This document shows, piece after piece, positions 32,363-40,389 of a DNA stretch of 46,105 bases; the first letter of the stretch is position 1, and each line of letters starts with the position of its first letter. The notes beneath the pieces are model-generated. The model saw only the letters and a list, made by a program, of their open reading frames with translations, was not told the origin of the DNA and did no database searches. Location of the stretch: NCBI GenBank assembly GCA_012837615.1, contig DUQX01000118.1, positions 1-46,105 of the forward strand, written 5' to 3'. The translations under genes and the position numbers were made by a program. Origin of the DNA: Bacillota bacterium. Its GTDB lineage: Bacteria > Bacillota > Dethiobacteria > DTU022 > UBA8154.

Positions 32363-33241
32363 ATGGCTATATTAAATACTTTCCACTTTCACAAACCGGT
32401 TTCTCTTAAGGAAGCAGTAGAATTGCATGAAAACTACGGACCCCAGGCGAGTTATATAGCGGGGGGAACAGATGTAATAGTGGGGTTAAAAAAGAACAAG
32501 CTGGAACCGGGACACTTGATTTCCTTGCTAAATATTCCAGGATTAAATCATATCAGTTCGGATGGGAAGGAACTGCACATTGGTGCATTAACAACACACC
32601 GGCAGTTGGAGATGAATGAAGAAATAGGGCAGAAGTTTTCCGTACTTCACGATGCCGTTAAACAGATTGGTTCCGTTCAAATTCGTAATGTAGCGACCTT
32701 GGGGGGGAATCTGTGTAGCGCCCTGCCTTCCGCCGATTCTGCTTCTCCTTTGCTGGTTTTAAATGCAAAAATTAAAACTGCAGGGGTTAAGAACAGGATT
32801 TTGGCCATAAATGATTTTTTTGTCGGGCCGGGCCAAAGTGCATTGGAACCATCGGAAATTGTAACAGAAATCATTATTCCCTACCCCCACCAGCGTTCCG
32901 GTGCAGCATATGTCAAGTTGGGTAGGCGTGGGGCAATGGAGATTCCCCTTATTGGCGCAGCAGTATATTTTGAAGTTGACGAACTTGGTTTTTGCACCAA
33001 GGCCCGGGTGGCTTTAACGACTGCAGCGCCTACCCCTATACGCGTCCCCAATGCTGAAGCTGCCCTGGAGGGTAAAAAGTTGAATCAAGATGTTTTTCGT
33101 TCTTGCGCTGAAAGGGCCCTTTTGGATGCTTCGCCCCGTACAAGCTGGCGAACCACGGCAGAACATCGCCGGGCCGTAATTCCTGTACTAGTTGAAAGGG
33201 CATGTGCTATAAGCCTGGCACGCATAGAACAATCGTCTTAA
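32363..33241 (+). CDS. molybdenum hydroxylase FAD-binding subunit
   Basis: The 292-aa product is a CoxM/XdhB-type flavoprotein of the vanillyl-alcohol-oxidase FAD fold. YIAGGTDVIVGLKKN near residues 35-50 and VATLGGNLCSALPSADSASPLL near 110-130 are the FAD-binding segments; a C-terminal CO-dehydrogenase flavoprotein domain follows. It passes electrons to an external acceptor such as NAD or ferredoxin. It starts 2 bases after the stop of the 2Fe-2S gene. Confidence 0.93.
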   Translation: MAILNTFHFHKPVSLKEAVELHENYGPQASYIAGGTDVIVGLKKNKLEPGHLISLLNIPGLNHISSDGKELHIGALTTHRQLEMNEEIGQKFSVLHDAVKQIGSVQIRNVATLGGNLCSALPSADSASPLLVLNAKIKTAGVKNRILAINDFFVGPGQSALEPSEIVTEIIIPYPHQRSGAAYVKLGRRGAMEIPLIGAAVYFEVDELGFCTKARVALTTAAPTPIRVPNAEAALEGKKLNQDVFRSCAERALLDASPRTSWRTTAEHRRAVIPVLVERACAISLARIEQSS

Positions 33242-33309
33242 ACTTTCGAGTGTCTTGATGCAAGGTTACGGCAATTGCAAACATACTGGGTGAAGGGGGA
33301 GTATTGCAG

Positions 33310-34293
33310 ATGAACAACCTGTCTATGACTTTTGCTTGCGTGGACAATGTCAGAATAGGCCAAATAATAAGAAAACTGGTGAGCCCCCAAAATATTGACT
33401 TGAACATTCTATTATTTGAAAACTACTCCGATCTATTTCAAGAAGTCTTTTCCAAAAAAAAGTATGATCTTGCGGAAATATCTTTGTCCGGTTATATCAA
33501 AGCAAAATCGGAGGGCAATCAAACTTTCCTTGCTATACCTGTTTTTCCATCAAGAATGTTTAGACATTCATTTATCTTTGTTAATAAAAATTCCAATATC
33601 AAGGAACCACACCAGTTAAAAAATAAAGTGGTTGGGGTCCCCGATTACACCTCCACCGCCAGCCTTTGGATCAAAGGTTTACTTAGTGACCAATACGGGG
33701 TAAAACCCGAGGAGATTAGGTGGTTGCAGGGTCCCCTTGATGATATTAATGAAAGGCAGAAAGTGGGCATTGTTTATAAAGATGTATCTATTGAAGAAAC
33801 CGGTGAAGGTAATACATTAAACCAAATGCTGTTGGAAGAAAAGATACAGGCTATTGTATCCCATAAAATACCTTCTTGCTTTAGAAGTAACCCCGGGACA
33901 ATCCAAAGGTTATTTACAAATTATAAAGATTTAGAAGTTGATTACTATAGAAAAACCAAGATATTTCCCATCATGCATACCGTAGTTATCAAAAATGAAA
34001 TTTATCAAAGGCATCCTTGGGTTGCTTTAAGCTTGCAAAAAGCTTTCAGTCAGGCTTTGGCGCATTCTTTGGAGGAATTGAATAAAACAGATGTTTTAAA
34101 TACTAACATAATATGGGAAAAAACTGCTCTAGAAGAACAAAACTCAATTTTCGGGGCCAACCCCTGGTCTTATGGGATTAAAAACAATTACCACGTTCTG
34201 GATACGGCGGCAAGATATTCATATGAACAAGGTTTATCCAAATGCAGAATGACGGTGAAAGAGCTGTTTTGCCCAACTACATTAGAAACCTAG
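33310..34293 (+). CDS. 4,5-dihydroxyphthalate decarboxylase-like protein (periplasmic-binding-protein fold)
   Basis: The 327-aa product matches the 4,5-dihydroxyphthalate decarboxylase (Pht5) group. I recognise FEN/EVFSKKKYDLAEISLSGYI, IPVFPSRMFRHSFIFVNKNS, then VGVPDYTSTASLWIKGLLSD and a C-terminal NPWSYGIKNN with YSYEQGL. The fold is shared with transport binding proteins, but there is no signal peptide or lipobox, so it is cytoplasmic. In this cluster it could decarboxylate a hydroxylated aromatic or heterocyclic acid; that is inference. ATG 33310 is preferred over TTG 33304 because GGGGGAG then has ordinary spacing. Confidence 0.75.
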   Translation: MNNLSMTFACVDNVRIGQIIRKLVSPQNIDLNILLFENYSDLFQEVFSKKKYDLAEISLSGYIKAKSEGNQTFLAIPVFPSRMFRHSFIFVNKNSNIKEPHQLKNKVVGVPDYTSTASLWIKGLLSDQYGVKPEEIRWLQGPLDDINERQKVGIVYKDVSIEETGEGNTLNQMLLEEKIQAIVSHKIPSCFRSNPGTIQRLFTNYKDLEVDYYRKTKIFPIMHTVVIKNEIYQRHPWVALSLQKAFSQALAHSLEELNKTDVLNTNIIWEKTALEEQNSIFGANPWSYGIKNNYHVLDTAARYSYEQGLSKCRMTVKELFCPTTLET

Positions 34294-34308
34294 AATAATT
34301 AAAAGGGA

Positions 34309-34347
34309 GGGTGTTTTAACATGGGTGGGGGGTGTTCTAACATGGGT
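34309..34347 (+). repeat. tandem duplication of the asparaginase start region
   Basis: GGGTGTTTTAACATGGGT (34309-34326) is repeated with one change as GGGTGTTCTAACATGGGT (34330-34347). The 21-base offset keeps frame, giving two possible starts seven codons apart. Confidence 0.75.
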
Positions 34348-35328
34348 AAAGTAGTGATTTTGGCTACAGGAGGGACGATCGCCTGTAAAAAGGATCCGGT
34401 AACTAATGAAGTAAAACCTTCGTTAACCGGCGAGGATCTGATTGATACTGTTCCCGGAATTGATCAAATTGCCAACTTTGAGGTTGAAAACTTTTCACAA
34501 TTGCAAGGCGCGGCACTTTCTTTAAACCATTTATTAGCCCTGGCTCAAAGGATAAAAAACATATTGGACCGGCCTGATGTTTCCGGGGTAGTAATAACAC
34601 AGGGAACTGATTCTATTGAGGAAACATCTTACTTTTTCGATATTGTAGTTGACAGCGAAAAGCCCGTTATCGTTACAGGATCAATGAAAACACCTTTTTC
34701 CTTGGGTTTCGATGGGCCTGCAAACCTTGCGGATGCGCTTGTTTTGGCTAGTTCGGAGGAAGTACGGGGCATGGGAACTCTAGTTGTAATGAACGGAATT
34801 GTTTACAGCGCCAGATCCGCCGTTAAATCCAACACAATAATTCCTAACGCCTTTACCTCCGTTAATCAGGGAGCCGTAGGACAAGTTGCGGAACATAAAG
34901 TGTACTTATTTGGTGGTATAAAAAAACAGATCAAAATTCCTTTACTACAAAATAATATTGAAAGCATAGATGTTAACGTGGCCTTGATAAAAGCAGTGTT
35001 GGATCCAGGAAATATTCTTCTAAATTGTCTAGTTCAGTCAGGAATAGATGGCATCGTAGTTGAGGCTATGGGTGCTGGCCATGTTCCCCCTTGTATGCTC
35101 GAACCTTTAGGGATTGCGATCGAAAAAAATATCCCCGTAGTAATAACCTCCAGATGTGGCACAGGCCCCTTATTAAAAAACACCTATTCTTTTGAAGGCA
35201 GTGAACAATCGTTAAAAAAATTAGGTGTAATATTTTCAAATTTAACAGGCTTGAAGGCAAGGATCAAACTTATTGCAGCCCTTAGCCTGGGTGAGGAGGG
35301 GATAGCAAAATATTTTAATTCTGAATGA
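34321..35328 (+). CDS. asparaginase/glutaminase-family amidohydrolase
   Basis: The 335-aa product (328 from the second ATG at 34342) is an L-asparaginase-fold amidohydrolase. The first catalytic Thr lies in LATGGTIA, and the second Thr-Asp pair in VITQGTDSIEET; VTGSMKTPFSLGFDGPANLADA and CGTGPL are further family segments. No signal peptide is present, so it acts in the cytoplasm. Its position between a decarboxylase-like gene and RidA suggests it hydrolyses an amide intermediate of the pathway rather than asparagine; that is inference. The lysine of the third motif is not obvious by eye. Confidence 0.85.
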   Translation: MGGGCSNMGKVVILATGGTIACKKDPVTNEVKPSLTGEDLIDTVPGIDQIANFEVENFSQLQGAALSLNHLLALAQRIKNILDRPDVSGVVITQGTDSIEETSYFFDIVVDSEKPVIVTGSMKTPFSLGFDGPANLADALVLASSEEVRGMGTLVVMNGIVYSARSAVKSNTIIPNAFTSVNQGAVGQVAEHKVYLFGGIKKQIKIPLLQNNIESIDVNVALIKAVLDPGNILLNCLVQSGIDGIVVEAMGAGHVPPCMLEPLGIAIEKNIPVVITSRCGTGPLLKNTYSFEGSEQSLKKLGVIFSNLTGLKARIKLIAALSLGEEGIAKYFNSE

Positions 35329-35504
35329 CAGGTTTACAGTAATTACGACGTTGGATAGGTAGTTGGCATTTTCTTCTTTGCGTGCATTCAGTGTGAACAA
35401 CCGAAACAGTATTCAAGTTAATGCCAAGCCAGGAGGGTTTTGTTCATTGCTTATTACAACTGGATTTAATAAATTATTATAAAAACCAGAGGTGAAAACA
35501 AACA

Positions 35505-35903
35505 ATGGCAAATAAAGCATTGGGCACCAAAGAACAGCTGGAATATTTAAAGAAAAATGGTATACCCCTTAGTCCGGCCATAAGATATGGAAACCTAATC
35601 TTTGTTTCGGGACAACCTCCCGTAGATTTAAAAAGCGGGGTATTAATTAGCGGAGATATTGAAAAGCAGACGGAACAAGTTATGGAAAATTTAAAAATAA
35701 CGCTTGAGTCGTCTGGTTCTTCCCTGAATAAAGTATTAAAAACAACGATATATGCAACAAATGCCGGTTTTTATGATCAAATTAATAAGGTATATGCAAG
35801 ATATTTTAACGATAGCAAGCCTGCAAGAACTTTTGTGACAGTAGGTTCGTTTAATACCGGTTTTGATATAGAAATTGACTGCATAGCTTTTGTTGAAGAT
35901 TAA
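35505..35903 (+). CDS. RidA (YjgF/YER057c/UK114) family protein
   Basis: The 132-aa product is a trimeric chorismate-mutase-like protein of the RidA family, which hydrolyses reactive enamines/imines to ketones and ammonia. LIFVSGQPPVDLKSG at about 30-45, the Arg in KPARTFVTVG (the catalytic position of RidA) and the IEIDCIAF end are visible. Within this cluster it would remove an imine formed from a nitrogen-containing substrate. AGAGGTGA precedes the ATG, 10 bases away. Confidence 0.9.
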   Translation: MANKALGTKEQLEYLKKNGIPLSPAIRYGNLIFVSGQPPVDLKSGVLISGDIEKQTEQVMENLKITLESSGSSLNKVLKTTIYATNAGFYDQINKVYARYFNDSKPARTFVTVGSFNTGFDIEIDCIAFVED

Positions 35904-35957
35904 GAAGGACAAACATTATAATTTTATATTCTAGAAAGGACTAAAGGAGGAAGAACC

Positions 35958-36983
35958 GTGAAAAAGCTGTTATGTTTAAGGTCGTTACTGGTTTTGTTGC
36001 TTGTGTTGGGTCTTATTGTTGGGGGTTGCGGTTCTACGGAAAATGCAACAGGAAGCGACGAAGAAAATAACGGGGAAGAAAAGATAACACTTACATTGTC
36101 ATCTTCTTGGCCGGAACATGCTCTACTCGTAGTGGGCATGCCTATATATAAAGAGTTGGTTGAGGAGTTAAGTGAGGGTAAAATTGAACTTAAATATGTC
36201 GGGGGCCCTGAGGCCATTCCAGACTTTGAACACGCCGAAGCCGTAAGGGATGGTACAGTCGATATGAGTTTTACTACGGGTGGTTATTATTTTGATTCAT
36301 GTCCCGAGGCCACTTTCGTAACGGGATATTCGAATATGTCCTATCCAGAAATGAGGGAAACGGGTGCCCATGATTGGCTAAATGAAGTTCATATCAAAAA
36401 AATGAATTCGGTTGTTCTGGGCAATGCGGTCCAGGGTCTAAAATTTGCCGTTTATACCAGGAAACCGGTCTACAAGGTAGAGGACTTCAAGGGGCTGCGT
36501 ATTCGTGCTACAGCTGTCTACCTTCCTATGATGACCGCTTTGGGAGCTGAAGCTGTTGCGTTGCCCGCAGGTGATATTTATTCCTCGTTGGAAAGAGGCG
36601 TTGTTGATGGTTTTTGCTGGAATTCATCCGGTATGACAGATTACAGTCTTCATGAGCAGATCAGTTATGCCATTTACCCCCATTTTATGACCGTAAACAA
36701 CTTTATAATTATAAACCATGATAAATGGAGCTCTTTGCCCGGGTGGGCACAGGATGTTCTAACAGAGGCAGCTATTAAATTAGAAGAGTTGACACCCCCC
36801 ATATTCGAAGAATTTGTTGAAAAAGAGGAAGAAATAATGAAAGCAGCCGGGGTAGAATTCATTGAGCTTGAAGAGCCCGAAAAATTTCTAAAACTAATTG
36901 ATGAAGCAAATGTCGAATATGTAAGGAAAAATTATCCTAATCCGGAAGAAACTCTTAAATACTTATGGAAGCCATTGGAATAA
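35958..36983 (+). CDS. TRAP transporter substrate-binding lipoprotein (DctP family)
   Basis: The 341-aa product is the extracytoplasmic solute receptor of a TRAP transporter. Its N-terminus has basic residues, a hydrophobic stretch and a lipobox (IVGGC, Cys ~25), so it is a lipoprotein, followed by an acidic linker. DctP fold segments are seen in AVRDGTVDMSFTTGGYY and AVYTRKPVYKVEDFKGLRIR (the conserved Arg that binds the ligand carboxylate). It points to an organic acid substrate. The GTG start at 35958 has AAAGGAGG 7 bases upstream. A stem-loop after the gene separates it from the permease genes. Confidence 0.92.
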   Translation: MKKLLCLRSLLVLLLVLGLIVGGCGSTENATGSDEENNGEEKITLTLSSSWPEHALLVVGMPIYKELVEELSEGKIELKYVGGPEAIPDFEHAEAVRDGTVDMSFTTGGYYFDSCPEATFVTGYSNMSYPEMRETGAHDWLNEVHIKKMNSVVLGNAVQGLKFAVYTRKPVYKVEDFKGLRIRATAVYLPMMTALGAEAVALPAGDIYSSLERGVVDGFCWNSSGMTDYSLHEQISYAIYPHFMTVNNFIIINHDKWSSLPGWAQDVLTEAAIKLEELTPPIFEEFVEKEEEIMKAAGVEFIELEEPEKFLKLIDEANVEYVRKNYPNPEETLKYLWKPLE

Positions 36984-37034
36984 AACATCCGACATTGCTA
37001 CAAGAAGTTACCAGGGATTTGTTTTTAGGATCTA

Positions 37035-37060
37035 GTGGGGGAGGGTGGCTACTCCCCCAC
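37035..37060 (+). other. intercistronic hairpin between TRAP receptor and permease
   Basis: GTGGGGGAG and CTCCCCCAC form a perfect 9-base, very GC-rich stem with an 8-base loop and no T-tail. It probably stabilises the receptor mRNA or dampens readthrough, giving more receptor than permease. Confidence 0.65.
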
Positions 37061-37123
37061 TCCTATAGACAAGTATTCTATATATAGCTATCAGGCACTT
37101 TCTATGAGAGGTGATAACGGCTA

Positions 37124-38437
37124 ATGGACTCCGGATTGATTATCGCAATTTTTATTGGCGGGCTAATAATATTATTAGCATTGCGGGTTCCAGTTTTTAT
37201 ATCGCTTATGCTGGTTTCCCTGGCTGTAAGCATTAAGCTGTTTGGTACGGAACCAGGATCCTTGTTGATCGTCAGGACAGTTTTTTCATCGGTACGTGTA
37301 TATTATCTTGTAACTATTCCACTTTTTGCTTTAATGGGTGATTTACTTTTTGAATCTGGAATTGCTATGGGCATGATTAAGTCTATATCTGCGCTTATGG
37401 GCGGGGGCTTTCGAGGGAGATTATGTGTTATTGCCATAGTGGCCGGAACCTTGTTTGGGGTTCTGAGCGGTTCCTCATTAGCAGCGACAGCCATGATCGG
37501 CTCGTTGATGATCCCGGATATGGTAAAAAGTGGTTACAGCAAATCGATTTCCGTTGGATCGGTTATGGGTGCAGGGGGCATGTCCATGGTTATTCCGCCT
37601 AGCGGGGTTGCTATTATAGTAGGAACGTTTGGGCAAATGTCGATAGGAAAGTTATTAATCGGTGGAATTGTTCCGGGGATAATATTAGCTTTTTTTAATA
37701 TTTTGGTTATAGTGCTTTGGGCCGTTTTTATTCCTTCTGCTGCTCCTAAATATGAGGTTCAAACAATAGAATTGAAAGAACGTTTGCGTATTTTCGCGGT
37801 TAATATATTACCGATTCTATCTTTGATGATTTTGTTACTGTTAGCAATATTTTATGGCGTTGCAACCCCCAACGAGGCTGCCGGTCTAGGTGTTATTGGA
37901 GCGCTGGCTATGGTAATTTTGTACCGTAAATTTAGTTGGGGCGTACTAAAAAGGTCTTTGGATAGATCGGTACGCTTAACCGGTATGATCTTTATGGTCA
38001 TGGCTTCTGCTTCAGCTTACACTCAGCTTTTAACGTTAACTGGCGCTACCAAAGAATTTGTTAATTCAGTAATGGCTTTGCCCCTTTCACCAGTTGGTAC
38101 TATGCTCATGATGATTGGAATACTGGTGCTTTTGGGCTGTTTTTTTGAACCAATTTCACTTATTATGCTCGTGTTGCCCCTTTATTTGCCGGTTGCTATC
38201 TCTCTTGGCTACAATCCAATTTGGTTTGGGCTATTGTTTTTAATTAATACCGATTTGGCTGATTTGACGCCACCTTTTGGGCTGTATTTGTTTACAATGA
38301 AAGGGCTTCTTCCCAAATCCTTTACAATGATCGATATTTATAAAGGAGCTATACCTTTTGCCATGGCGGATTTGGCGACAATACTGTGTATGCTGGCGTT
38401 TCCATCTTTGTTTACTTGGCTGCCCAGTTTAATGTAG
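37124..38437 (+). CDS. TRAP transporter large permease subunit (DctM)
   Basis: The 437-aa product is the large TRAP membrane subunit, with about 12 hydrophobic helices. Recognisable segments are GGFRGRLCVIAIVAGTLFGVLSGSS, AAGGMSMVIPPSG-like GAGGMSMVIPPSGVAII, ATPNEAAGLGVIGAL and NTDLADLTPPFGLYLF, which recur in the DctM family. It carries the solute across the membrane driven by Na+ or H+. GAGAGGTG precedes the ATG. Confidence 0.93.
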   Translation: MDSGLIIAIFIGGLIILLALRVPVFISLMLVSLAVSIKLFGTEPGSLLIVRTVFSSVRVYYLVTIPLFALMGDLLFESGIAMGMIKSISALMGGGFRGRLCVIAIVAGTLFGVLSGSSLAATAMIGSLMIPDMVKSGYSKSISVGSVMGAGGMSMVIPPSGVAIIVGTFGQMSIGKLLIGGIVPGIILAFFNILVIVLWAVFIPSAAPKYEVQTIELKERLRIFAVNILPILSLMILLLLAIFYGVATPNEAAGLGVIGALAMVILYRKFSWGVLKRSLDRSVRLTGMIFMVMASASAYTQLLTLTGATKEFVNSVMALPLSPVGTMLMMIGILVLLGCFFEPISLIMLVLPLYLPVAISLGYNPIWFGLLFLINTDLADLTPPFGLYLFTMKGLLPKSFTMIDIYKGAIPFAMADLATILCMLAFPSLFTWLPSLM

Positions 38438-38477
38438 ACAGGATAAATTCGGAACTTTATTGATTTAAAGAAATGGG

Positions 38478-39011
38478 GTGATTGCAATTATTAAAGAAAA
38501 AGCTATGGCTGTACTTAGTTCGTTCGAAAAATATTTTAATAAGTTGCTTAATATAACTTTATATTTATGTGGAACAATTTTGCTGTTTACTACCCTGTTT
38601 ACAACTTTGGATATTATCGCTAGAAGTACAGGAATGGGCAGTGTTTCTTGGACGGTTGAAGTCAGTGAAATCTTAATGTTATGGATAACATTTTTTTCAG
38701 CAGCATGGCTTTATTTTACTGATGGCCACATAAATTTTGAAATTGTTTATGAGCGATTGCCTATAAAAATTATGAAAATAGTAGACAAAATTGCCGATAC
38801 TGTCTCTTTATTTACGGTGGCAATTTTTAGTTATTTTAGTTATATAAGGGTCATCGATATGATCAGACGGAACGTTGTATATCGAAGCATGCTAAGTATT
38901 CCAGGTTGGTTAATTTATGGACCCGTATTATTGGGTTGCATTTTGCTGCTTATTGCTTGTGCACTAAGGTTATTTATTCCTAGAAGTGAGGATGCATCCA
39001 CTTCAAAATAG
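38478..39011 (+). CDS. TRAP transporter small permease subunit (DctQ)
   Basis: The 177-aa product has four hydrophobic helices and the DctQ signature WTVEVSEILMLWITFFSAAWLY in the second, then DGHINFEIVYERLP. It pairs with DctM. The gene follows DctM, giving order P-M-Q rather than the usual P-Q-M. The start is uncertain: GTG 38478 lies within the GGGGTG that would serve it, and ATG 38502 is an alternative. The likely terminator lies about 240 bases downstream (39255-39279). Confidence 0.88.
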   Translation: MIAIIKEKAMAVLSSFEKYFNKLLNITLYLCGTILLFTTLFTTLDIIARSTGMGSVSWTVEVSEILMLWITFFSAAWLYFTDGHINFEIVYERLPIKIMKIVDKIADTVSLFTVAIFSYFSYIRVIDMIRRNVVYRSMLSIPGWLIYGPVLLGCILLLIACALRLFIPRSEDASTSK

Positions 39012-39139
39012 CTAGTTACATTCGTAAAAAATTACTTATGGAAAAGAATGTTCGCTCTAAAAAAATTACTGGTTGGGCAGGACACGCAACTAGAGAAATG
39101 GTTGATGAAAGGTATTCACATCTCAGGTTGGATATGTAA
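38990..39139 (+). pseudogene. C-terminal remnant of a tyrosine recombinase (integrase)
   Basis: An open stretch overlapping the end of dctQ in another frame ends ...KKITGWAGHATREMVDERY, then SHLRLDM and stop. It matches the last box of phage-type integrases: GH, ten residues, then the nucleophile Tyr followed by SH. Upstream the frame is blocked by a stop at 38987, and the Arg boxes are missing, so only the tail remains. It lies 230 bases from the 3' end of tRNA-Trp, the usual place for an integrase next to its attachment site. It suggests a decayed integrated element. Confidence 0.6.
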
Positions 39140-39147
39140 AAAGAAAT

Positions 39148-39185
39148 AACCCAGATTATAGAACAAGATCTATTATCCGGGTTAA
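39148..39185. repeat. imperfect hairpin after the integrase remnant
   Basis: AACCC-AGAT-TATAG faces CTATTATC-CGGGTT with small mismatches. No T-tail. Confidence 0.35.
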
Positions 39186-39212
39186 ATTGCTAGAAAAATA
39201 TTTATGTAAACC

Positions 39213-39249
39213 ATCATTCTTTAAGAGAAGGTACCTCTTACAGAATGAT
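39213..39249. repeat. long inverted repeat before the terminator
   Basis: ATCATTCT-t-TAAGAG pairs with CTCTTA-c-AGAATGAT around AAGGTAC: 14 of 15 positions paired. Confidence 0.7.
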
Positions 39250-39254
39250 ACTTC

Positions 39255-39279
39255 TCGGAGCGAAAGCTCCGATTTTCTT
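39255..39279 (+). terminator. GNRA-loop terminator downstream of the TRAP genes
   Basis: TCGGAGC, tetraloop GAAA, GCTCCGA, then TTTTCTT. It fits the end of the catabolic operon transcript. Confidence 0.75.
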
Positions 39280-39370
39280 GTCAAGCATTTTGATCCTCTT
39301 AGTAACAAAATGGTAATACATTTTTCCCTATTTTTACCAGCTTACAAGGTAGCTGTTTATGGTCATTTAG

Positions 39371-39446
39371 TGGCAGGGGAGACAGGACTTGAACCCGCAG
39401 CCTGCGGTTTTGGAGACCGCTGCTCTGCCAGTTGAGCTACTCCCCT
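39371..39446 (-). tRNA. tRNA-Trp (anticodon CCA)
   Basis: On the - strand the gene begins AGGGGAGTAGCTC, has anticodon stem GCGGT/ACCGC around CTCCAAA (anticodon CCA), T arm GGTTCAAGTCC and ends CTCCCCTGCCA with encoded CCA. It lies alone and opposite to its neighbours, 3' end toward the integrase remnant. Confidence 0.95.
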
Positions 39447-39457
39447 GCGCGAGTATA

Positions 39458-39486
39458 ATTTTAACTTAAAGGCTTCATTTTGTCAA
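39458..39486 (-). promoter_or_regulatory. promoter of tRNA-Trp
   Basis: On the - strand a perfect TTGACA (39481-39486), a 17-base spacer and TAAAAT (39458-39463). Confidence 0.65.
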
Positions 39487-39563
39487 GGCTTGCAATACAA
39501 TAGCCTTTATAATAAAATAGTTATGCAACTGCAGCAGGTGCTAATTATGGGGAGGAAAGTGAA

Positions 39564-40367
39564 ATGCTCGGGTTTATTGGTTGTGGTACTATGGGAAGTG
39601 CCATTTTAGAGGGAGTATTATCCAATAAGCTTCTTAGACCGGAAGAAGCGTTAATATATGATCTAGATCAGGAAAGAACAAAAGCGCTGGCTAATAAATT
39701 AAAAATAAGCGTAGCAACTGATCTGGAATCACTTTTTAGAAGTGCTGATACTGTTTTTCTTTGTGTCAAACCGCAGGATATGAAAAGTCTGCTGCTCACT
39801 ATCAAAGATTACCTCACCTCAAAACATCTATTAGTATCTATAGCTGCAGGATTGACTATCGATTTCTTCGAAAAACACCTGGGCAAGCTCACCCTCCTTA
39901 AGATAATAAGAATAATGCCCAACACGCCTTGCCTGGTTGGTGAAGGCATGATTGTTATATGTAAAAACAAAAATGTTACCGGAGAAGAAGAGAAAAAAAT
40001 AATAACGCTGATGAAATCCCTGGGAAAGGTTGTTGTACTAGAGGAAAAATTGTTCAGTGCCGCAACTGGATTGAGCGGAAGCGGACCTGCCTATATTTTT
40101 TTGATCATTGAAGCACTTGCCGACGGCGGTGTCGAAATGGGCCTCAGCAGGGAAATTGCTTTAACGCTTTCAGCGCAGACTGTGCTGGGCGCCGCAAAAA
40201 TGTTTTTGCAGACCGGAGAACATCCTGCTGCCTTGAAAAATAAAGTTACATCACCGGGAGGGACTACAAGTGCAGGACTACTGGCTCTGGAAAAAGGGGC
40301 GGTTAGAGCTGCCTTGATAAATGCAGTAATAGAATCTGCCCAAAAAGCTGATATGCTGGGGAATTAG
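39564..40367 (+). CDS. proC: pyrroline-5-carboxylate reductase
   Basis: The 267-aa product reduces 1-pyrroline-5-carboxylate to proline with NAD(P)H. The N-terminal dinucleotide loop is GFIGCGTMGSAI; VKPQDMK and the C-terminal dimerisation signature SGSGPAYIFLIIEALADGGVEMGL and VTSPGGTTSAGL are present. Length is standard. GGGGAGGAAAG precedes the ATG. It is followed 22 bases later by proB. Confidence 0.95.
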   Translation: MLGFIGCGTMGSAILEGVLSNKLLRPEEALIYDLDQERTKALANKLKISVATDLESLFRSADTVFLCVKPQDMKSLLLTIKDYLTSKHLLVSIAAGLTIDFFEKHLGKLTLLKIIRIMPNTPCLVGEGMIVICKNKNVTGEEEKKIITLMKSLGKVVVLEEKLFSAATGLSGSGPAYIFLIIEALADGGVEMGLSREIALTLSAQTVLGAAKMFLQTGEHPAALKNKVTSPGGTTSAGLLALEKGAVRAALINAVIESAQKADMLGN

Positions 40368-40389
40368 TATTTAAACTGGAAGGGGATAT

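Noticed and set aside
33310-34293. ABC-transporter substrate-binding protein
   Set aside because: No signal peptide, lipobox, permease or ATPase gene nearby, and the motifs fit the decarboxylase group.
39187-39435. 82-codon open frame before and through tRNA-Trp
   Set aside because: Its C-terminal part is the complement of tRNA-Trp and the rest covers two hairpins; no ribosome binding site.
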